Of a DNA stretch of 64,000 nucleotides, positions 44,802 through 53,316 are shown piece by piece. The translations under genes were made by a program, and so were the position numbers. Each line of letters opens with the position of its first letter. Within the stretch, counting starts at the first letter, position 1. The notes below the pieces were generated by a model. The model did not search any database. It had not been told where the DNA came from and was given only the letters and a program-made list of their open reading frames with translations. Origin of the DNA: Candidatus Poribacteria bacterium (GTDB lineage Bacteria > Poribacteria > WGA-4E > UBA9662); contig PAQF01000026.1 of NCBI GenBank assembly GCA_002709695.1, positions 1 to 64,000 on the forward strand, in the 5' to 3' direction.

Positions 44802-45359
44802 TCAATTAGTCTTCCCTACTGTCCGTTTTAAATACTGAATAAAATTTGCTCTTTGAAAATCATGAGCCGAAAATTCCGTCCTCAAGGACTTGACAATTTC
44901 TGCGTCTGTGATTTCTGACAACGTGTTGATACTGTTTTCCGTCGCCGAAACGACAAGAACACGATCTGCAACCTCCACTAAATAGAGAACCTGCTTAGGA
45001 TTGAGATAAAGGTGGCCGAGAACCCGAAAACTTCCTTGCGCACCTAGTACACTTTGAGCACGAAACATATTACGTTTCAATAAAGTCCCCAACAGATAGA
45101 CAATAACAAGGCTGAATATTAATACAAAGACGACAGCAAACATTCTACCGAGAGTTAAGAACCTGACTGGGGTGTCAGTGCCTGACGGTATTGGTGAGGT
45201 TTCAACTTCATCTGAATCTGAGTACCAAGGGAAAGGTTGTCGTTTTTTCGGCGTATCATCTCTTAACTCGTTTTCAGCAGGCAAATTAGCTTGAGAATCT
45301 ACCACAAAAACAAACAAAATCGGAAGGAAACAAAGCAACGCAACGAGAAAACCTCTCAT
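44802..45359 (-). CDS. fliO: Flagellar export assembly protein FliO
   Basis: A 185-residue protein with an N-terminal hydrophobic signal (MRGFLVALLCFLPILFVF), a proline- and charge-rich periplasmic part, one membrane segment (about residues 75-97) and a cytoplasmic domain with the FliO-like VLGHLYLNPKQVLYLVEVADRVLVV. A TTG at 45398 is in frame upstream. The ATG at 45359, with AGGG before it, restores a signal-peptide start. FliO assists FliP pore assembly. Sequence conservation is low, so the call relies partly on position. Confidence 0.85.
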   Translation of the reverse strand: MRGFLVALLCFLPILFVFVVDSQANLPAENELRDDTPKKRQPFPWYSDSDEVETSPIPSGTDTPVRFLTLGRMFAVVFVLIFSLVIVYLLGTLLKRNMFRAQSVLGAQGSFRVLGHLYLNPKQVLYLVEVADRVLVVSATENSINTLSEITDAEIVKSLRTEFSAHDFQRANFIQYLKRTVGKTN

Positions 45360-45445
45360 AAACCCTACAAAATCAAGGATCGGACGACGGCATCTCAAGA
45401 AAACAAAGAATTAAGCCTTTCAAGTTCATAAATAAACCTACCAAG

Positions 45446-45766
45446 TTACTGAAACATTTCGCTTAGACGGTTTAGCTTATCATCCTCTGAAATAATCGAC
45501 GTAATTCGCAGGCCATAAGTTTCTTCCTCAATAGCAATAACCTCCCCTTTAGCAAAAAAATGGCCATTTACCAACAAATCAACCGGTTCCCCCACAATCG
45601 ACTCAAGCTCAATCAGGGAACCAGAGCCAAGCTCCAATATTTCTCCAATTGTTCGATCTGACCGGCCCAACTCCACTGTAACTTCAACAGGCACTCGAGT
45701 GAGCTGTGCCAAATTCTCATTCAAACCCCGGCTTGCTTTTTCTTCCACCACACCTTCTTCGTTCAC
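45446..45766 (-). CDS. fliN: Flagellar C-ring switch protein FliN
   Basis: A 106-residue SpoA-domain protein. It shows LTRVPVEVTVELGRSDRTIGEILELGSGSLIEL, GEPVDLLVNGHFFAKGEV and the terminal YGLRIT segment. It starts at GTG with AGGAG nine bases upstream. It is a standard-length FliN, 32 bases downstream of a second FliN-type gene. Confidence 0.95.
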   Translation of the reverse strand: MNEEGVVEEKASRGLNENLAQLTRVPVEVTVELGRSDRTIGEILELGSGSLIELESIVGEPVDLLVNGHFFAKGEVIAIEEETYGLRITSIISEDDKLNRLSEMFQ

Positions 45767-45798
45767 TTAATCATACTCCTTTGACCTTTATATTTCCA

Positions 45799-46197
45799 CT
45801 ATTTCCGCTCAGCCTGCGCTGCAATCTGCTGTTCCTCGTTGAGAATCGAGATAATCCTAACGCCATAAGATTGACCAACACTTGTCGAAACTACCTCACC
45901 TTGCGCAAAAACTCGGTCATTTATCAAGATGTCCACTGGCTCACCTATTTGGGTGTCGAGTTTGACCACGTACTGGTTTCTCTCTTCTGTCGACATCTCC
46001 GGATCATTGAGATCAACGTCAGCAGCAGGAGACTTCAATTTCAGTAGGTCCTCGAGCACAAATTGAGTTTTACCCAATTCAACAGCGATTTCGACTTTCA
46101 CACGCTCAAGCTGTGCCATATTATCCGTTTGAGATATAACATGACGATCTGTAAATTGTGGAAACGGGACTCTACTGTACTGAATTGGTTTATGCAT
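45799..46197 (-). CDS. Second FliN-type C-ring protein with a lengthened SpoA loop
   Basis: A 132-residue SpoA-domain protein. The core VKVEIAVELGKTQFVLEDLLKL and IGEPVDILINDRVFAQGEVV match FliN. About 30 extra residues (AADVDLNDPEMSTEERNQYV) separate the two halves, where FliN has a tight loop. A TTG at 46212 is in frame, but the ATG at 46197 has GGAGAG at proper distance. Two SpoA proteins beside FliM suggest a modified C-ring, a FliN paralog pair or a FliY-like division of labour. Confidence 0.8.
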   Translation of the reverse strand: MHKPIQYSRVPFPQFTDRHVISQTDNMAQLERVKVEIAVELGKTQFVLEDLLKLKSPAADVDLNDPEMSTEERNQYVVKLDTQIGEPVDILINDRVFAQGEVVSTSVGQSYGVRIISILNEEQQIAAQAERK

Positions 46198-46224
46198 ATA
46201 ATCTCTCTCCAAATTGAATTAGAA

Positions 46225-47376
46225 TTATTCCTCTTCCATTGTATTCGACTGTCCAGCTACATCTTGAAAAACATTCTCAGCTACATCCTCCAACGTCGAA
46301 GGGGATTGATCATCAGGCGAAATAAAAGATTCAACTCGTACCGCATAGCGACGTCCCAAGGTTCCTGGACGTCCCCAAAAAACGCTTGTCTTCCCGATCA
46401 CAACCTCAGCTGCTTGCTCTAAGTTTGTTCGAAATGTCAAAACATCACCAATTTCCATTTCCAGAAGATCTTGCAACCTCAACTTATCACGTACAAGATT
46501 ACAACGAATTGGAGCCTTTACTTTCTCAAGACCATTTCGAATCTCGTCGCTTAAACTGGCACCGGAAGCACTTCCAAATAACTGGCTAGCTTTAAGACTT
46601 GATGCAATCGGCTGGAGCAGAATATACGGATAACAAATTGACAAATCACCTTCGAGCAAAACACCAAATTCGTCACTAACTACCACTTTAAAATTAACAG
46701 CAATCACAATATCATCAGCCATTTGAGAAAGTTGCAGATAATATGGAATGGACTCAGAAGTTGTAAAAGTCGGTTCAAAATCGACGACTCTAATCCATGC
46801 AGCTCGCAAAGCTTGAAGCAAATCCTGCATTACACGTTGGATGACTTTTTCCTCAATCGCAGTCGCAGGCCTCACATCTTCATCATCAACCGGATCTCCT
46901 CTACCACCAAGCACCCGTTCAACAATCGCCAATGCAAATTTAAGATCCAAGTGCAAAACAGCCGTCCCTTCCAAAGGAGGCAAAATAAAACGGGTAAGAC
47001 ATGTTGGATTGGGAAGCGTACCGATGTACTCACCGTAGGTTATCTGCTTCGGCTCGTCTTCCATAGTCATCAACACTTCCCTTTTCAACTCAATACCAAG
47101 AGCAGGACCATAGGATTTAGCAAACTGATCATGCATGTCATTCAGAGTGCGAATCTGATCATTACTTAACCGACGTTTCTCACCCCAATCATGGGATTTT
47201 ACTATGAGACCATTAGTGGTAGCAGCACCATCAGCATCGGCAACAGGCGCAACTACTTCCGCTTCCTCAGCAACGTCCCCTTCCTCAGCAGCCTCAGGAT
47301 TAGCAGCAGCTTCCCCTTCTTCCGGATCATCCCCAAACAACGCGTCTAACTCTTCAGTACTAACTTTTTCTTCCAT
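46225..47376 (-). CDS. fliM: Flagellar motor switch protein FliM
   Basis: A 383-residue protein. The N-terminal STEELDALFG corresponds to the CheY-binding LSQ-x-EIDALL peptide. An alanine/glutamate-rich linker of about 50 residues follows. The middle domain shows LNDMHDQFAKSYGPAL, TYGEYIGTLPNP and ERVLGGRGDPVDD. The C-terminal SpoA domain binds FliN, and an acidic tail ends the protein. AGGAG precedes the start. The lengthened acidic linker and tail make it longer than the usual ~330 residues. Confidence 0.95.
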   Translation of the reverse strand: MEEKVSTEELDALFGDDPEEGEAAANPEAAEEGDVAEEAEVVAPVADADGAATTNGLIVKSHDWGEKRRLSNDQIRTLNDMHDQFAKSYGPALGIELKREVLMTMEDEPKQITYGEYIGTLPNPTCLTRFILPPLEGTAVLHLDLKFALAIVERVLGGRGDPVDDEDVRPATAIEEKVIQRVMQDLLQALRAAWIRVVDFEPTFTTSESIPYYLQLSQMADDIVIAVNFKVVVSDEFGVLLEGDLSICYPYILLQPIASSLKASQLFGSASGASLSDEIRNGLEKVKAPIRCNLVRDKLRLQDLLEMEIGDVLTFRTNLEQAAEVVIGKTSVFWGRPGTLGRRYAVRVESFISPDDQSPSTLEDVAENVFQDVAGQSNTMEEE

Positions 47377-47400
47377 CCATCACTCCTAAAAAACCTACGA

Positions 47401-47817
47401 TTACTGCATAACGAAGTCACGAAACAAAATTCTGTTAATGCCAAGGTTCTCCTGCTTAGTTTCCTCACCAATAGCATCCTTAATACCTTCTGCTAAAGCT
47501 TCTTGATCATTAGCAATATAATTGGTTAACTGAACAGGGTCCATATTCTTGAGGTACAACACAGTTGCATGGCGTATACGCTGTGACATGGTTCCTATTG
47601 TGACGAGCCCTGCATCTGGAAGCTCCACAGTTAATTTCAAGCTAACATAGCCTTTATTGCCCTCCCCATCAATATAATTGACAATAACAGCCTCAGAGAA
47701 ATCATAATAGGCATAAGTCACAGGTTTATCACCTCCACCACAACCCAATAGCAGCAGAGCAGAACCAAACATTAAAAAAGCCAATAATAAAACACCCCTA
47801 AATCCAGCATACGACAT
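47401..47817 (-). CDS. fliL: FliL-like protein predicted to be a lipoprotein
   Basis: A 138-residue protein. The frame begins at 47871, but ATG 47817 with AAGGAG upstream opens a lipoprotein-type signal (hydrophobic stretch, then LLLLGCGGGD). The cysteine would be lipidated. The rest follows the FliL pattern: YDFSEAVIVNYIDGEGNKGYVSLKLTVEL, RIRHATVLYLKNM and the terminal NRILFRDFVMQ. FliL normally spans the inner membrane once and encircles the stator. A lipid anchor would instead hold it to a membrane leaflet on the periplasmic side. Confidence 0.8.
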   Translation of the reverse strand: MSYAGFRGVLLLAFLMFGSALLLLGCGGGDKPVTYAYYDFSEAVIVNYIDGEGNKGYVSLKLTVELPDAGLVTIGTMSQRIRHATVLYLKNMDPVQLTNYIANDQEALAEGIKDAIGEETKQENLGINRILFRDFVMQ

Positions 47818-47876
47818 AATCAAGAATCTCCTTAAAACATGTTGCGATTGAAATGTATAATTGCCTTCCACATAAT

Positions 47877-48686
47877 TTACTTCTGTTTTTCTTGGAGGGC
47901 ACTGATCGATTCCATCTGCGTTGGATCAAATTTCGGGCGAAATATAATATCCACGCGCCGATAATCAGCCTCGTTCCCAAGCTTTTTTGCTTCTAGCTTA
48001 TGGCTAGAATAAGCAACTAACGAAAATCGATCCTCGGAAATCTTATGCTCATTAACAAAGTAGTCAATAACTCTGTAGGCTCGATCTGCAGCCAACTGCC
48101 AGTTAGAAGTCACCTGAGAGCCGTCAGACCGGGTCACGGGACTCTTAACGGGCCGCGGATCCGCATGTCCCACAACAGACACTTCGTTATTTTTATAACT
48201 TTTTATTAAAGGTACCAGTTCATCCAACACTTGTTTAAAATTTGTATTAAGTTCATCCGATCCTTCTTCAAATTTAGCAGCTTGAGGAAGAACAAGTACC
48301 TCACCTGCACCCGATTGAAATGACTCTCGAACAGTCTGATCTCCTTCTCCCTTGTTACCTTTCTCTGCTTGACCTGGAGGAGGAGGAATTGGTGACGCGA
48401 TCTGAGCAGAGGGTGAAGGTTGGCCGGAACTCGGTTCAGGTTTTGGTACATCTCCCGGCATAAACAAACGCTCTCCCGCATTCAACACACCCAAGGTTCC
48501 CTTCAGAGAAATCACAAGTTCCCTAAACTTTTGCACATCAATAGTAGCAAAAGCAAACAACAAAACAAAGAAACACAGCAGGAGGGTCACCATATCACCA
48601 TAGGTAGCCATCCAGCCTTCCACCATAGTGGACTTCTCTAACTCTAAAGCAGCAACTTCATCTTGTAAATCTTCTATTTCGCCCAT
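47877..48686 (-). CDS. motB: Flagellar stator protein MotB
   Basis: A 269-residue protein with one N-terminal membrane helix carrying the proton-binding aspartate D31 in TYGDMVTLLLCFFVLLFA. A proline-rich linker follows, then a C-terminal OmpA-like peptidoglycan-binding domain (SVVGHADPRP, NWQLAADRAYRVIDYF, RRVDIIFRP). It pairs with MotA upstream (25-base gap). Confidence 0.95.
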   Translation of the reverse strand: MGEIEDLQDEVAALELEKSTMVEGWMATYGDMVTLLLCFFVLLFAFATIDVQKFRELVISLKGTLGVLNAGERLFMPGDVPKPEPSSGQPSPSAQIASPIPPPPGQAEKGNKGEGDQTVRESFQSGAGEVLVLPQAAKFEEGSDELNTNFKQVLDELVPLIKSYKNNEVSVVGHADPRPVKSPVTRSDGSQVTSNWQLAADRAYRVIDYFVNEHKISEDRFSLVAYSSHKLEAKKLGNEADYRRVDIIFRPKFDPTQMESISALQEKQK

Positions 48687-48711
48687 TGAATCTCCTCAAA
48701 TTAACTTTGAT

Positions 48712-49491
48712 CTATCCAGCTTCAGCACGGGCTTCGGCATTAACTTCATCATAAATCCCTAGAGGTACACGAGCCATCATCATATCAACAAGGCCATCAG
48801 GATCTGGAGCATCGAGCAAGGTAATCATCCCAGAAACAACCATCTCTTTATATGCTACTTCTTCTGTAGTATTAACGGCAATCTTGTTAGCAATTGGAAG
48901 ACAAATCATATTGGCAACCAGCGTACCATACAAAGTCGTAATTAACGCAACAGCCATCTTGGGACCGATTGATCCGGGATCATCCAATGAACCGAGCATA
49001 GCAACCAAGCCAATCAGTGTCCCAGCCATACCATATGCCGGAGCGAAACCACCATATGCCACCCAAACACCCGCATTTGAGCCAGAATCTGCTTTTACTT
49101 GAGCTAACCGCGGGTCTAGCTGTTTAGCCAGTTCCCCTGACTCTGCAACTCCTCCAAGTATTAGCTGGGTTCCAAACTCCATCAAGTCATCTTCAATCTC
49201 AATCGACTGTAAACCCATTGGCCCTTCGCGCCGAAGCACAGCCGCCATTTCGCGAAACTGCTTGATGGTTTCAGCATAAGGCCAATTAATAGGAGTAAAA
49301 ATCTTAGGCATCGCAGCCATAGAGTTCATAAATTGTCTAAACGAACCACTGGCAAAAGTCACCCCTAACCCACCAATAATAACAATAAAAGCTGAAGGAG
49401 GATCAATAAATTGCCCAATCCCCCCAGACATCAACATCCCAGCAACAATAGCAACAGTGGTAATTAAAAAGCCTATAATCGTATTCGGCAT
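48712..49491 (-). CDS. motA: Flagellar stator protein MotA
   Basis: A 259-residue inner-membrane protein with four membrane segments. It has the family blocks PSAFIVIIGGLGVTFASG, APAYGMAGTLIGLVAMLGSLDDPGSIGPKMAVALITTLYGTLVANMICLPIANKI, and cytoplasmic helices in between. It forms the ion channel with MotB. Confidence 0.96.
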   Translation of the reverse strand: MPNTIIGFLITTVAIVAGMLMSGGIGQFIDPPSAFIVIIGGLGVTFASGSFRQFMNSMAAMPKIFTPINWPYAETIKQFREMAAVLRREGPMGLQSIEIEDDLMEFGTQLILGGVAESGELAKQLDPRLAQVKADSGSNAGVWVAYGGFAPAYGMAGTLIGLVAMLGSLDDPGSIGPKMAVALITTLYGTLVANMICLPIANKIAVNTTEEVAYKEMVVSGMITLLDAPDPDGLVDMMMARVPLGIYDEVNAEARAEAG

Positions 49492-49504
49492 TTTCTAGCG
49501 CCCT

Positions 49505-49735
49505 CTATTCATTAGTTGTAATAGTTTCTTCAAAATTTGATTCTTCTTGATAAATGTTGATTAAACGCTTATAGTCAACAACTTTCCGTACGATCTCTGT
49601 CACCGTCTCTTTGACCATCAACTTATTTTCTGTTACCAAAGTAATTGTCGTCGTTCTCGGCAAACCTTCCATCCATTTGATCAACTCGGCATTCAGCAGC
49701 AACTTGCTATCATCGACCCGAGTCAACTCTATCAT
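49505..49735 (-). CDS. flbD: FlbD-type swarming/flagellar protein
   Basis: A 76-residue protein of the small FlbD/SwrD family: MIELTRVDDSKLLLNAELIK, ITLVTENKLMVKETVTEI, then VVDYKRLI. ATG 49735 with GGAGAG upstream gives the family's usual start. The frame is open further back to 49756. The family sits upstream of motA in spirochaetes and Firmicutes and raises motor power in Bacillus. It is distinct from the Caulobacter regulator of the same name. Confidence 0.88.
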   Translation of the reverse strand: MIELTRVDDSKLLLNAELIKWMEGLPRTTTITLVTENKLMVKETVTEIVRKVVDYKRLINIYQEESNFEETITTNE

Positions 49736-49762
49736 TTCAGGATCTCTCCAAAACACGATGAG

Positions 49763-50494
49763 CTAATCTGCTGAAGGCATCATCAGAGTTTGAGTCAATT
49801 CAGCAGCCATAGCGATATCATCTTTAGCTATAGCTGAAAGAATCCTCATTTTTAAATCCGGGCCTGTTTTCTTTAACAAACTAATCGCATCTGCATGCCC
49901 TTCATCCCCTTTTTGCATCATTACCGTAAGGAGACTTGCCACATCCTTTGGTCGCATGCTTGAAAAGCCACGAGCCATTTTTTGATGTTCTCGAGCTTTA
50001 GCCTCTGCATCAAAAGACACTTTAGGAGCAGGTACAGGTTTCTTTTCCTCTTGTTCTCTTTCAAAATTGGTAATCCTTTTCTCACGCTCCTCAAGTAGCC
50101 TTTGTTTCTCATTCAACGTCCGGTTCCTTTGTTCTAGGGCAATTTGGTTATTTCCCAGTTTCCCCTGCTCTTGCTCGAGATCGGCCCTCTCCCGTTCAAG
50201 ACCCTTCCGCTTTCCTTCAATCTTCACTTCTTGCTCTTCTAATTTCTGCGAAAGAATATCAAGCGCTTCCTTTTCACGCTTAAGTATTTCACCTAGCGTC
50301 TCCAATTGGCTCTGACGTCGCGCAAATTCCGCGGAGGAACTCATGGCACCTCCTAAATCCACGACCTGACCATTCCCTGAACGGTCTTCTTTATTTCCAG
50401 CAAAAGGCTTAGGCCATATAAATACCACTACTAATAAAACAACTAAAAGAGCAGCAAACGCTGATCCACCAATTACAAGCACCTTTTTCAACAT
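49763..50494 (-). CDS. MotE/FlbB-like coiled-coil membrane protein
   Basis: A 243-residue protein with an N-terminal membrane anchor (residues of about 4-28), a long coiled coil (about 55-150) and a C-terminal helical domain opening ARGFSSMRPKDVASLLTVM, the MgtE-N-like domain of MotE/FlbB proteins. These act in the periplasm on stator or collar assembly. It lies between fliJ and flbD, where MotE-like genes are often found and where fliK, flgD and flgE would also be expected but are missing. Confidence 0.72.
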   Translation of the reverse strand: MLKKVLVIGGSAFAALLVVLLVVVFIWPKPFAGNKEDRSGNGQVVDLGGAMSSSAEFARRQSQLETLGEILKREKEALDILSQKLEEQEVKIEGKRKGLERERADLEQEQGKLGNNQIALEQRNRTLNEKQRLLEEREKRITNFEREQEEKKPVPAPKVSFDAEAKAREHQKMARGFSSMRPKDVASLLTVMMQKGDEGHADAISLLKKTGPDLKMRILSAIAKDDIAMAAELTQTLMMPSAD

Positions 50495-50527
50495 CCAAAC
50501 TACTCCAAAAAGTTACAACAGATGAGG

Positions 50528-50989
50528 TTAACTTCCAGAATTACTTTTAGATCTATAATTATAAGTAATTGTACTCGTATCGTCAATAAACATTTGTTCG
50601 GTTTTTGCGAGCTTTTTTTGAAAATCTCGCAAATTTTCTTTCTTTAATTCTTCAACAACGAGCTTATCACGCAACGCTTCTTCTAAACGTTCTCTTTTTT
50701 TTCCCGCTTCTTCCCTCAAAAGCTCAATATTTTCATTTTGCCGATCAATACTAACCTCTAATGCATGAAAATATTGATGATAGCGAATACACTCATTTGG
50801 CTGAAGCCCAGCACGCTGCTGCACATGGTAACGCTCCAAAAATTGCTGTTGATCCTCTTCAATACGTTCCAGAATATCCGCATTTTCATCAACGACACGC
50901 ATCGCTTGGATGAACTCACCCTGACGTTGCGTCTCAACATTTTGGCGAATTTCTAGAACCTGCTCAAGAGGAAATTTATATCTCTTCAT
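50528..50989 (-). CDS. fliJ: Flagellar export chaperone/stalk protein FliJ
   Basis: A 153-residue, almost fully helical coiled-coil protein beginning MKRYKFPLEQVLEIRQ, the usual FliJ opening, with matching length. Its start overlaps the end of fliI by 14 bases, so translation is coupled. It forms the central stalk of the export ATPase. Confidence 0.9.
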   Translation of the reverse strand: MKRYKFPLEQVLEIRQNVETQRQGEFIQAMRVVDENADILERIEEDQQQFLERYHVQQRAGLQPNECIRYHQYFHALEVSIDRQNENIELLREEAGKKRERLEEALRDKLVVEELKKENLRDFQKKLAKTEQMFIDDTSTITYNYRSKSNSGS

Positions 50990-52307
50990 TTGCTAGATCC
51001 GGAAACATTTCATAAAGGTGTGCGAGTAAATCATCATATTCAGCTTTTTCCATCATATCCTGTCGGAGGAAATCTAGGACTTCATTACGGTAATCAATGG
51101 CAATATCAATATCAGGATTTGTCCCTTTACGATAAAGCCCAATATTGATCAAAGTCTGATTCTCCCTATATACCGCCAGCAGTTCACGTAATGCATCAGC
51201 TACATTCTGATGAGTCTTAGGAACAATATCTACCATCAGCCGACTTATACTTTCCAAAATATCAATCGCTGGATAATGTCCCTGGGAAGCCAATTCCCGT
51301 GAGAGGACAATATGGCCATCCAAAATCGCACGAGTTGCATCGGCAATCGGCTCCATCATATCATCGCCCTCCACTAGAACCGTATAGAACCCAGTTATGC
51401 TTCCTTGCTGACTTGCTGTTCCAGCTCGCTCCATGAACTTAGGCAACATCGAGAAAACTGATGGGGTATAGCCACGAGTTGTCGGTGGCTCCCCAACGGT
51501 CATGCCCACCTCACGTTGAGCCATTGCCATACGCGTAACAGAATCCATCATCAACATAACACTTTTTCCTTGATCTCGGAAATACTCAGCAACTCCCATG
51601 GCAATAAACGCACCACGTATACGCATTAGCGCCGGCTGATCGGAAGTAGCTGCAACCACAACAGAACGCTTCAAACCTGCTTCACCAAGAACATTTCTGA
51701 CAAAATTCCCAACCTCCCTGCCACGCTCACCGATCAAAGCAATGACATTCACATCAGCCTCAGTATTCCTAGAAATCATTCCCATTAGGATACTTTTACC
51801 GACTCCCGCTCCTCCATAAATTCCAATTCGCTGACCTTTGCCAATGGTAAGGACACCATCAATAGCGCGAATACCGGTTGACAGGACAGAATCAACTGGC
51901 ATCCTACTTAAGGCCGGAGGTGGATCTGTATAAATAGGATACTCATTCGACCAATCAAGCTGTCCCTTATCATCCAGTGGTTCCCCCATACTATCAATAA
52001 CACGGCCTAGTAAACCATCTCCCACACGAACTGTAGGCGACTTACCCGTGGCAATTACGCGATCACCAGGTGAAATTCCCTCCATATTCCCAAGCACCAT
52101 TAAAAGCGTATGACGATCCTCATTAAACCCAATAACTTCTGCAGGAATATCACCAGTTCGATTTTTAATTAGACAAGTTTCGCCAACAGGTAACGTTACC
52201 CCCTGAGCTTTGACCAACAACCCAACAATCTCAACAACACTACCTTCTAATTGAGTAAACCGACGACTGATAAGGTTACCACGGAACCTAGAAAGATCAA
52301 CTGCCAT
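50976..52307 (-). CDS. fliI: Flagellar export ATPase FliI
   Basis: A 443-residue F1-beta-like ATPase. It has Walker A GGAGVGKS near residue 165, IALIGERGREVGNFVRN, VMLMMDSVTRMAMAQREVG with the Walker B aspartate, and the export-type signature PPTTRGYTPSVFSMLPKFMERAG. A TTG at 52316 is in frame. The ATG at 52307 is preferred. It energises loading of export substrates together with FliH and FliJ. Confidence 0.95.
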   Translation of the reverse strand: MAVDLSRFRGNLISRRFTQLEGSVVEIVGLLVKAQGVTLPVGETCLIKNRTGDIPAEVIGFNEDRHTLLMVLGNMEGISPGDRVIATGKSPTVRVGDGLLGRVIDSMGEPLDDKGQLDWSNEYPIYTDPPPALSRMPVDSVLSTGIRAIDGVLTIGKGQRIGIYGGAGVGKSILMGMISRNTEADVNVIALIGERGREVGNFVRNVLGEAGLKRSVVVAATSDQPALMRIRGAFIAMGVAEYFRDQGKSVMLMMDSVTRMAMAQREVGMTVGEPPTTRGYTPSVFSMLPKFMERAGTASQQGSITGFYTVLVEGDDMMEPIADATRAILDGHIVLSRELASQGHYPAIDILESISRLMVDIVPKTHQNVADALRELLAVYRENQTLINIGLYRKGTNPDIDIAIDYRNEVLDFLRQDMMEKAEYDDLLAHLYEMFPDLANEEI

Positions 52308-52337
52308 AACATTCAACTTTGGAGTAGTTCAAACATT

Positions 52338-53255
52338 TCATGCTAAGTTTAAGGCTTGCTTTGCTTGTGCAAATTGAGTATCAATTTGGGCATCAATTGT
52401 TCCAAGATTAGTCTCTAATAAACACCCGCCCTGATCAATGTTAACATCCTCAATGATATCCAACAATTCGACCCCTTTTATTTGACTTAAAAACTCCTCT
52501 CGGTGAGGCTCAAGCTTGGCCAGTTCCTCTGGATGAACTCGAATTAACACTTTCTCATGGTCAACAGTATAATCTAACATTGATTTTATAGTATGATAGA
52601 TTACATCATCATTTGAAATCTGATGATGAACAAGCTTTTCAGCCACGTCAAAAGCTAACGCAACTAGATCTGATTCTGCGCTTTCAATAAAATCATGACG
52701 TTGATCAGCCACTTGGGTGATTATCTTTTTCAGCTGTTCTATAACATCCATATACTCCTGATGCCCTTGGGACCAACCTTCTTTGTAACCTTGCTCCCAA
52801 CCAACTCTTTGACCAGCATCACGACCTTCCTCATAACCGTTTTCCGATCCATCGTCAAAACCACCCTGATACCCAACCTGATAGGCTTCATGCCGGATAC
52901 CAATAGCATCTTGTTCTGCCTGTTGACGAATTTCATTTCCGATTCTGTCTGCTTCCTGATGAGCTAACCGGATGATTTCCTCTGCTTGTTCCTGTGCATT
53001 TTTTTCACTTTGGACAGCATTTTCCTCGGCAGTTGATACGATGTGATTAGCTCTATTTTCAGCATCCATAACAGTCTGATCATAAAGCCCCTGCAAATTC
53101 ACAGGTGGAGGCAAATTATCAATCGAAGGCTCATGGGAAAGATCAACTAGTTTTGCTAATCGCTCTGTTTGAGACCTCAACACACCTTCAGAATCATGTG
53201 AGCCAGCTAGACCAGTCTCTACTATTTCAATTGGGCCAGAAACTTTTTTACCCAA
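52338..53255 (-). CDS. fliH: Flagellar export ATPase regulator FliH
   Basis: A 305-residue protein starting at TTG with a strong AAGGAG site seven bases upstream and no better ATG nearby. After a low-complexity N-terminus and a helical segment comes a run of G-x-x-x-G repeats (GYQGGFDDG, ENGYEEGRDAGQRVGWEQGY), the hallmark of FliH. The V-ATPase-E-like C-domain includes ALAFDVAEKLVHHQI and DQGGCLLET. It is longer than average FliH because of the N-terminal extension. Confidence 0.9.
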   Translation of the reverse strand: MGKKVSGPIEIVETGLAGSHDSEGVLRSQTERLAKLVDLSHEPSIDNLPPPVNLQGLYDQTVMDAENRANHIVSTAEENAVQSEKNAQEQAEEIIRLAHQEADRIGNEIRQQAEQDAIGIRHEAYQVGYQGGFDDGSENGYEEGRDAGQRVGWEQGYKEGWSQGHQEYMDVIEQLKKIITQVADQRHDFIESAESDLVALAFDVAEKLVHHQISNDDVIYHTIKSMLDYTVDHEKVLIRVHPEELAKLEPHREEFLSQIKGVELLDIIEDVNIDQGGCLLETNLGTIDAQIDTQFAQAKQALNLA

Positions 53256-53316
53256 CGACTCACTCCTTACCTTGATTTACTCTTGCTAACACCGAAATCC
53301 CTAGCAGTGTAAAGAC

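Noticed and set aside
46723..47169. Plus-strand frame antisense to fliM
   Set aside because: fliM on the minus strand is unambiguous and the antisense product has no recognisable features.
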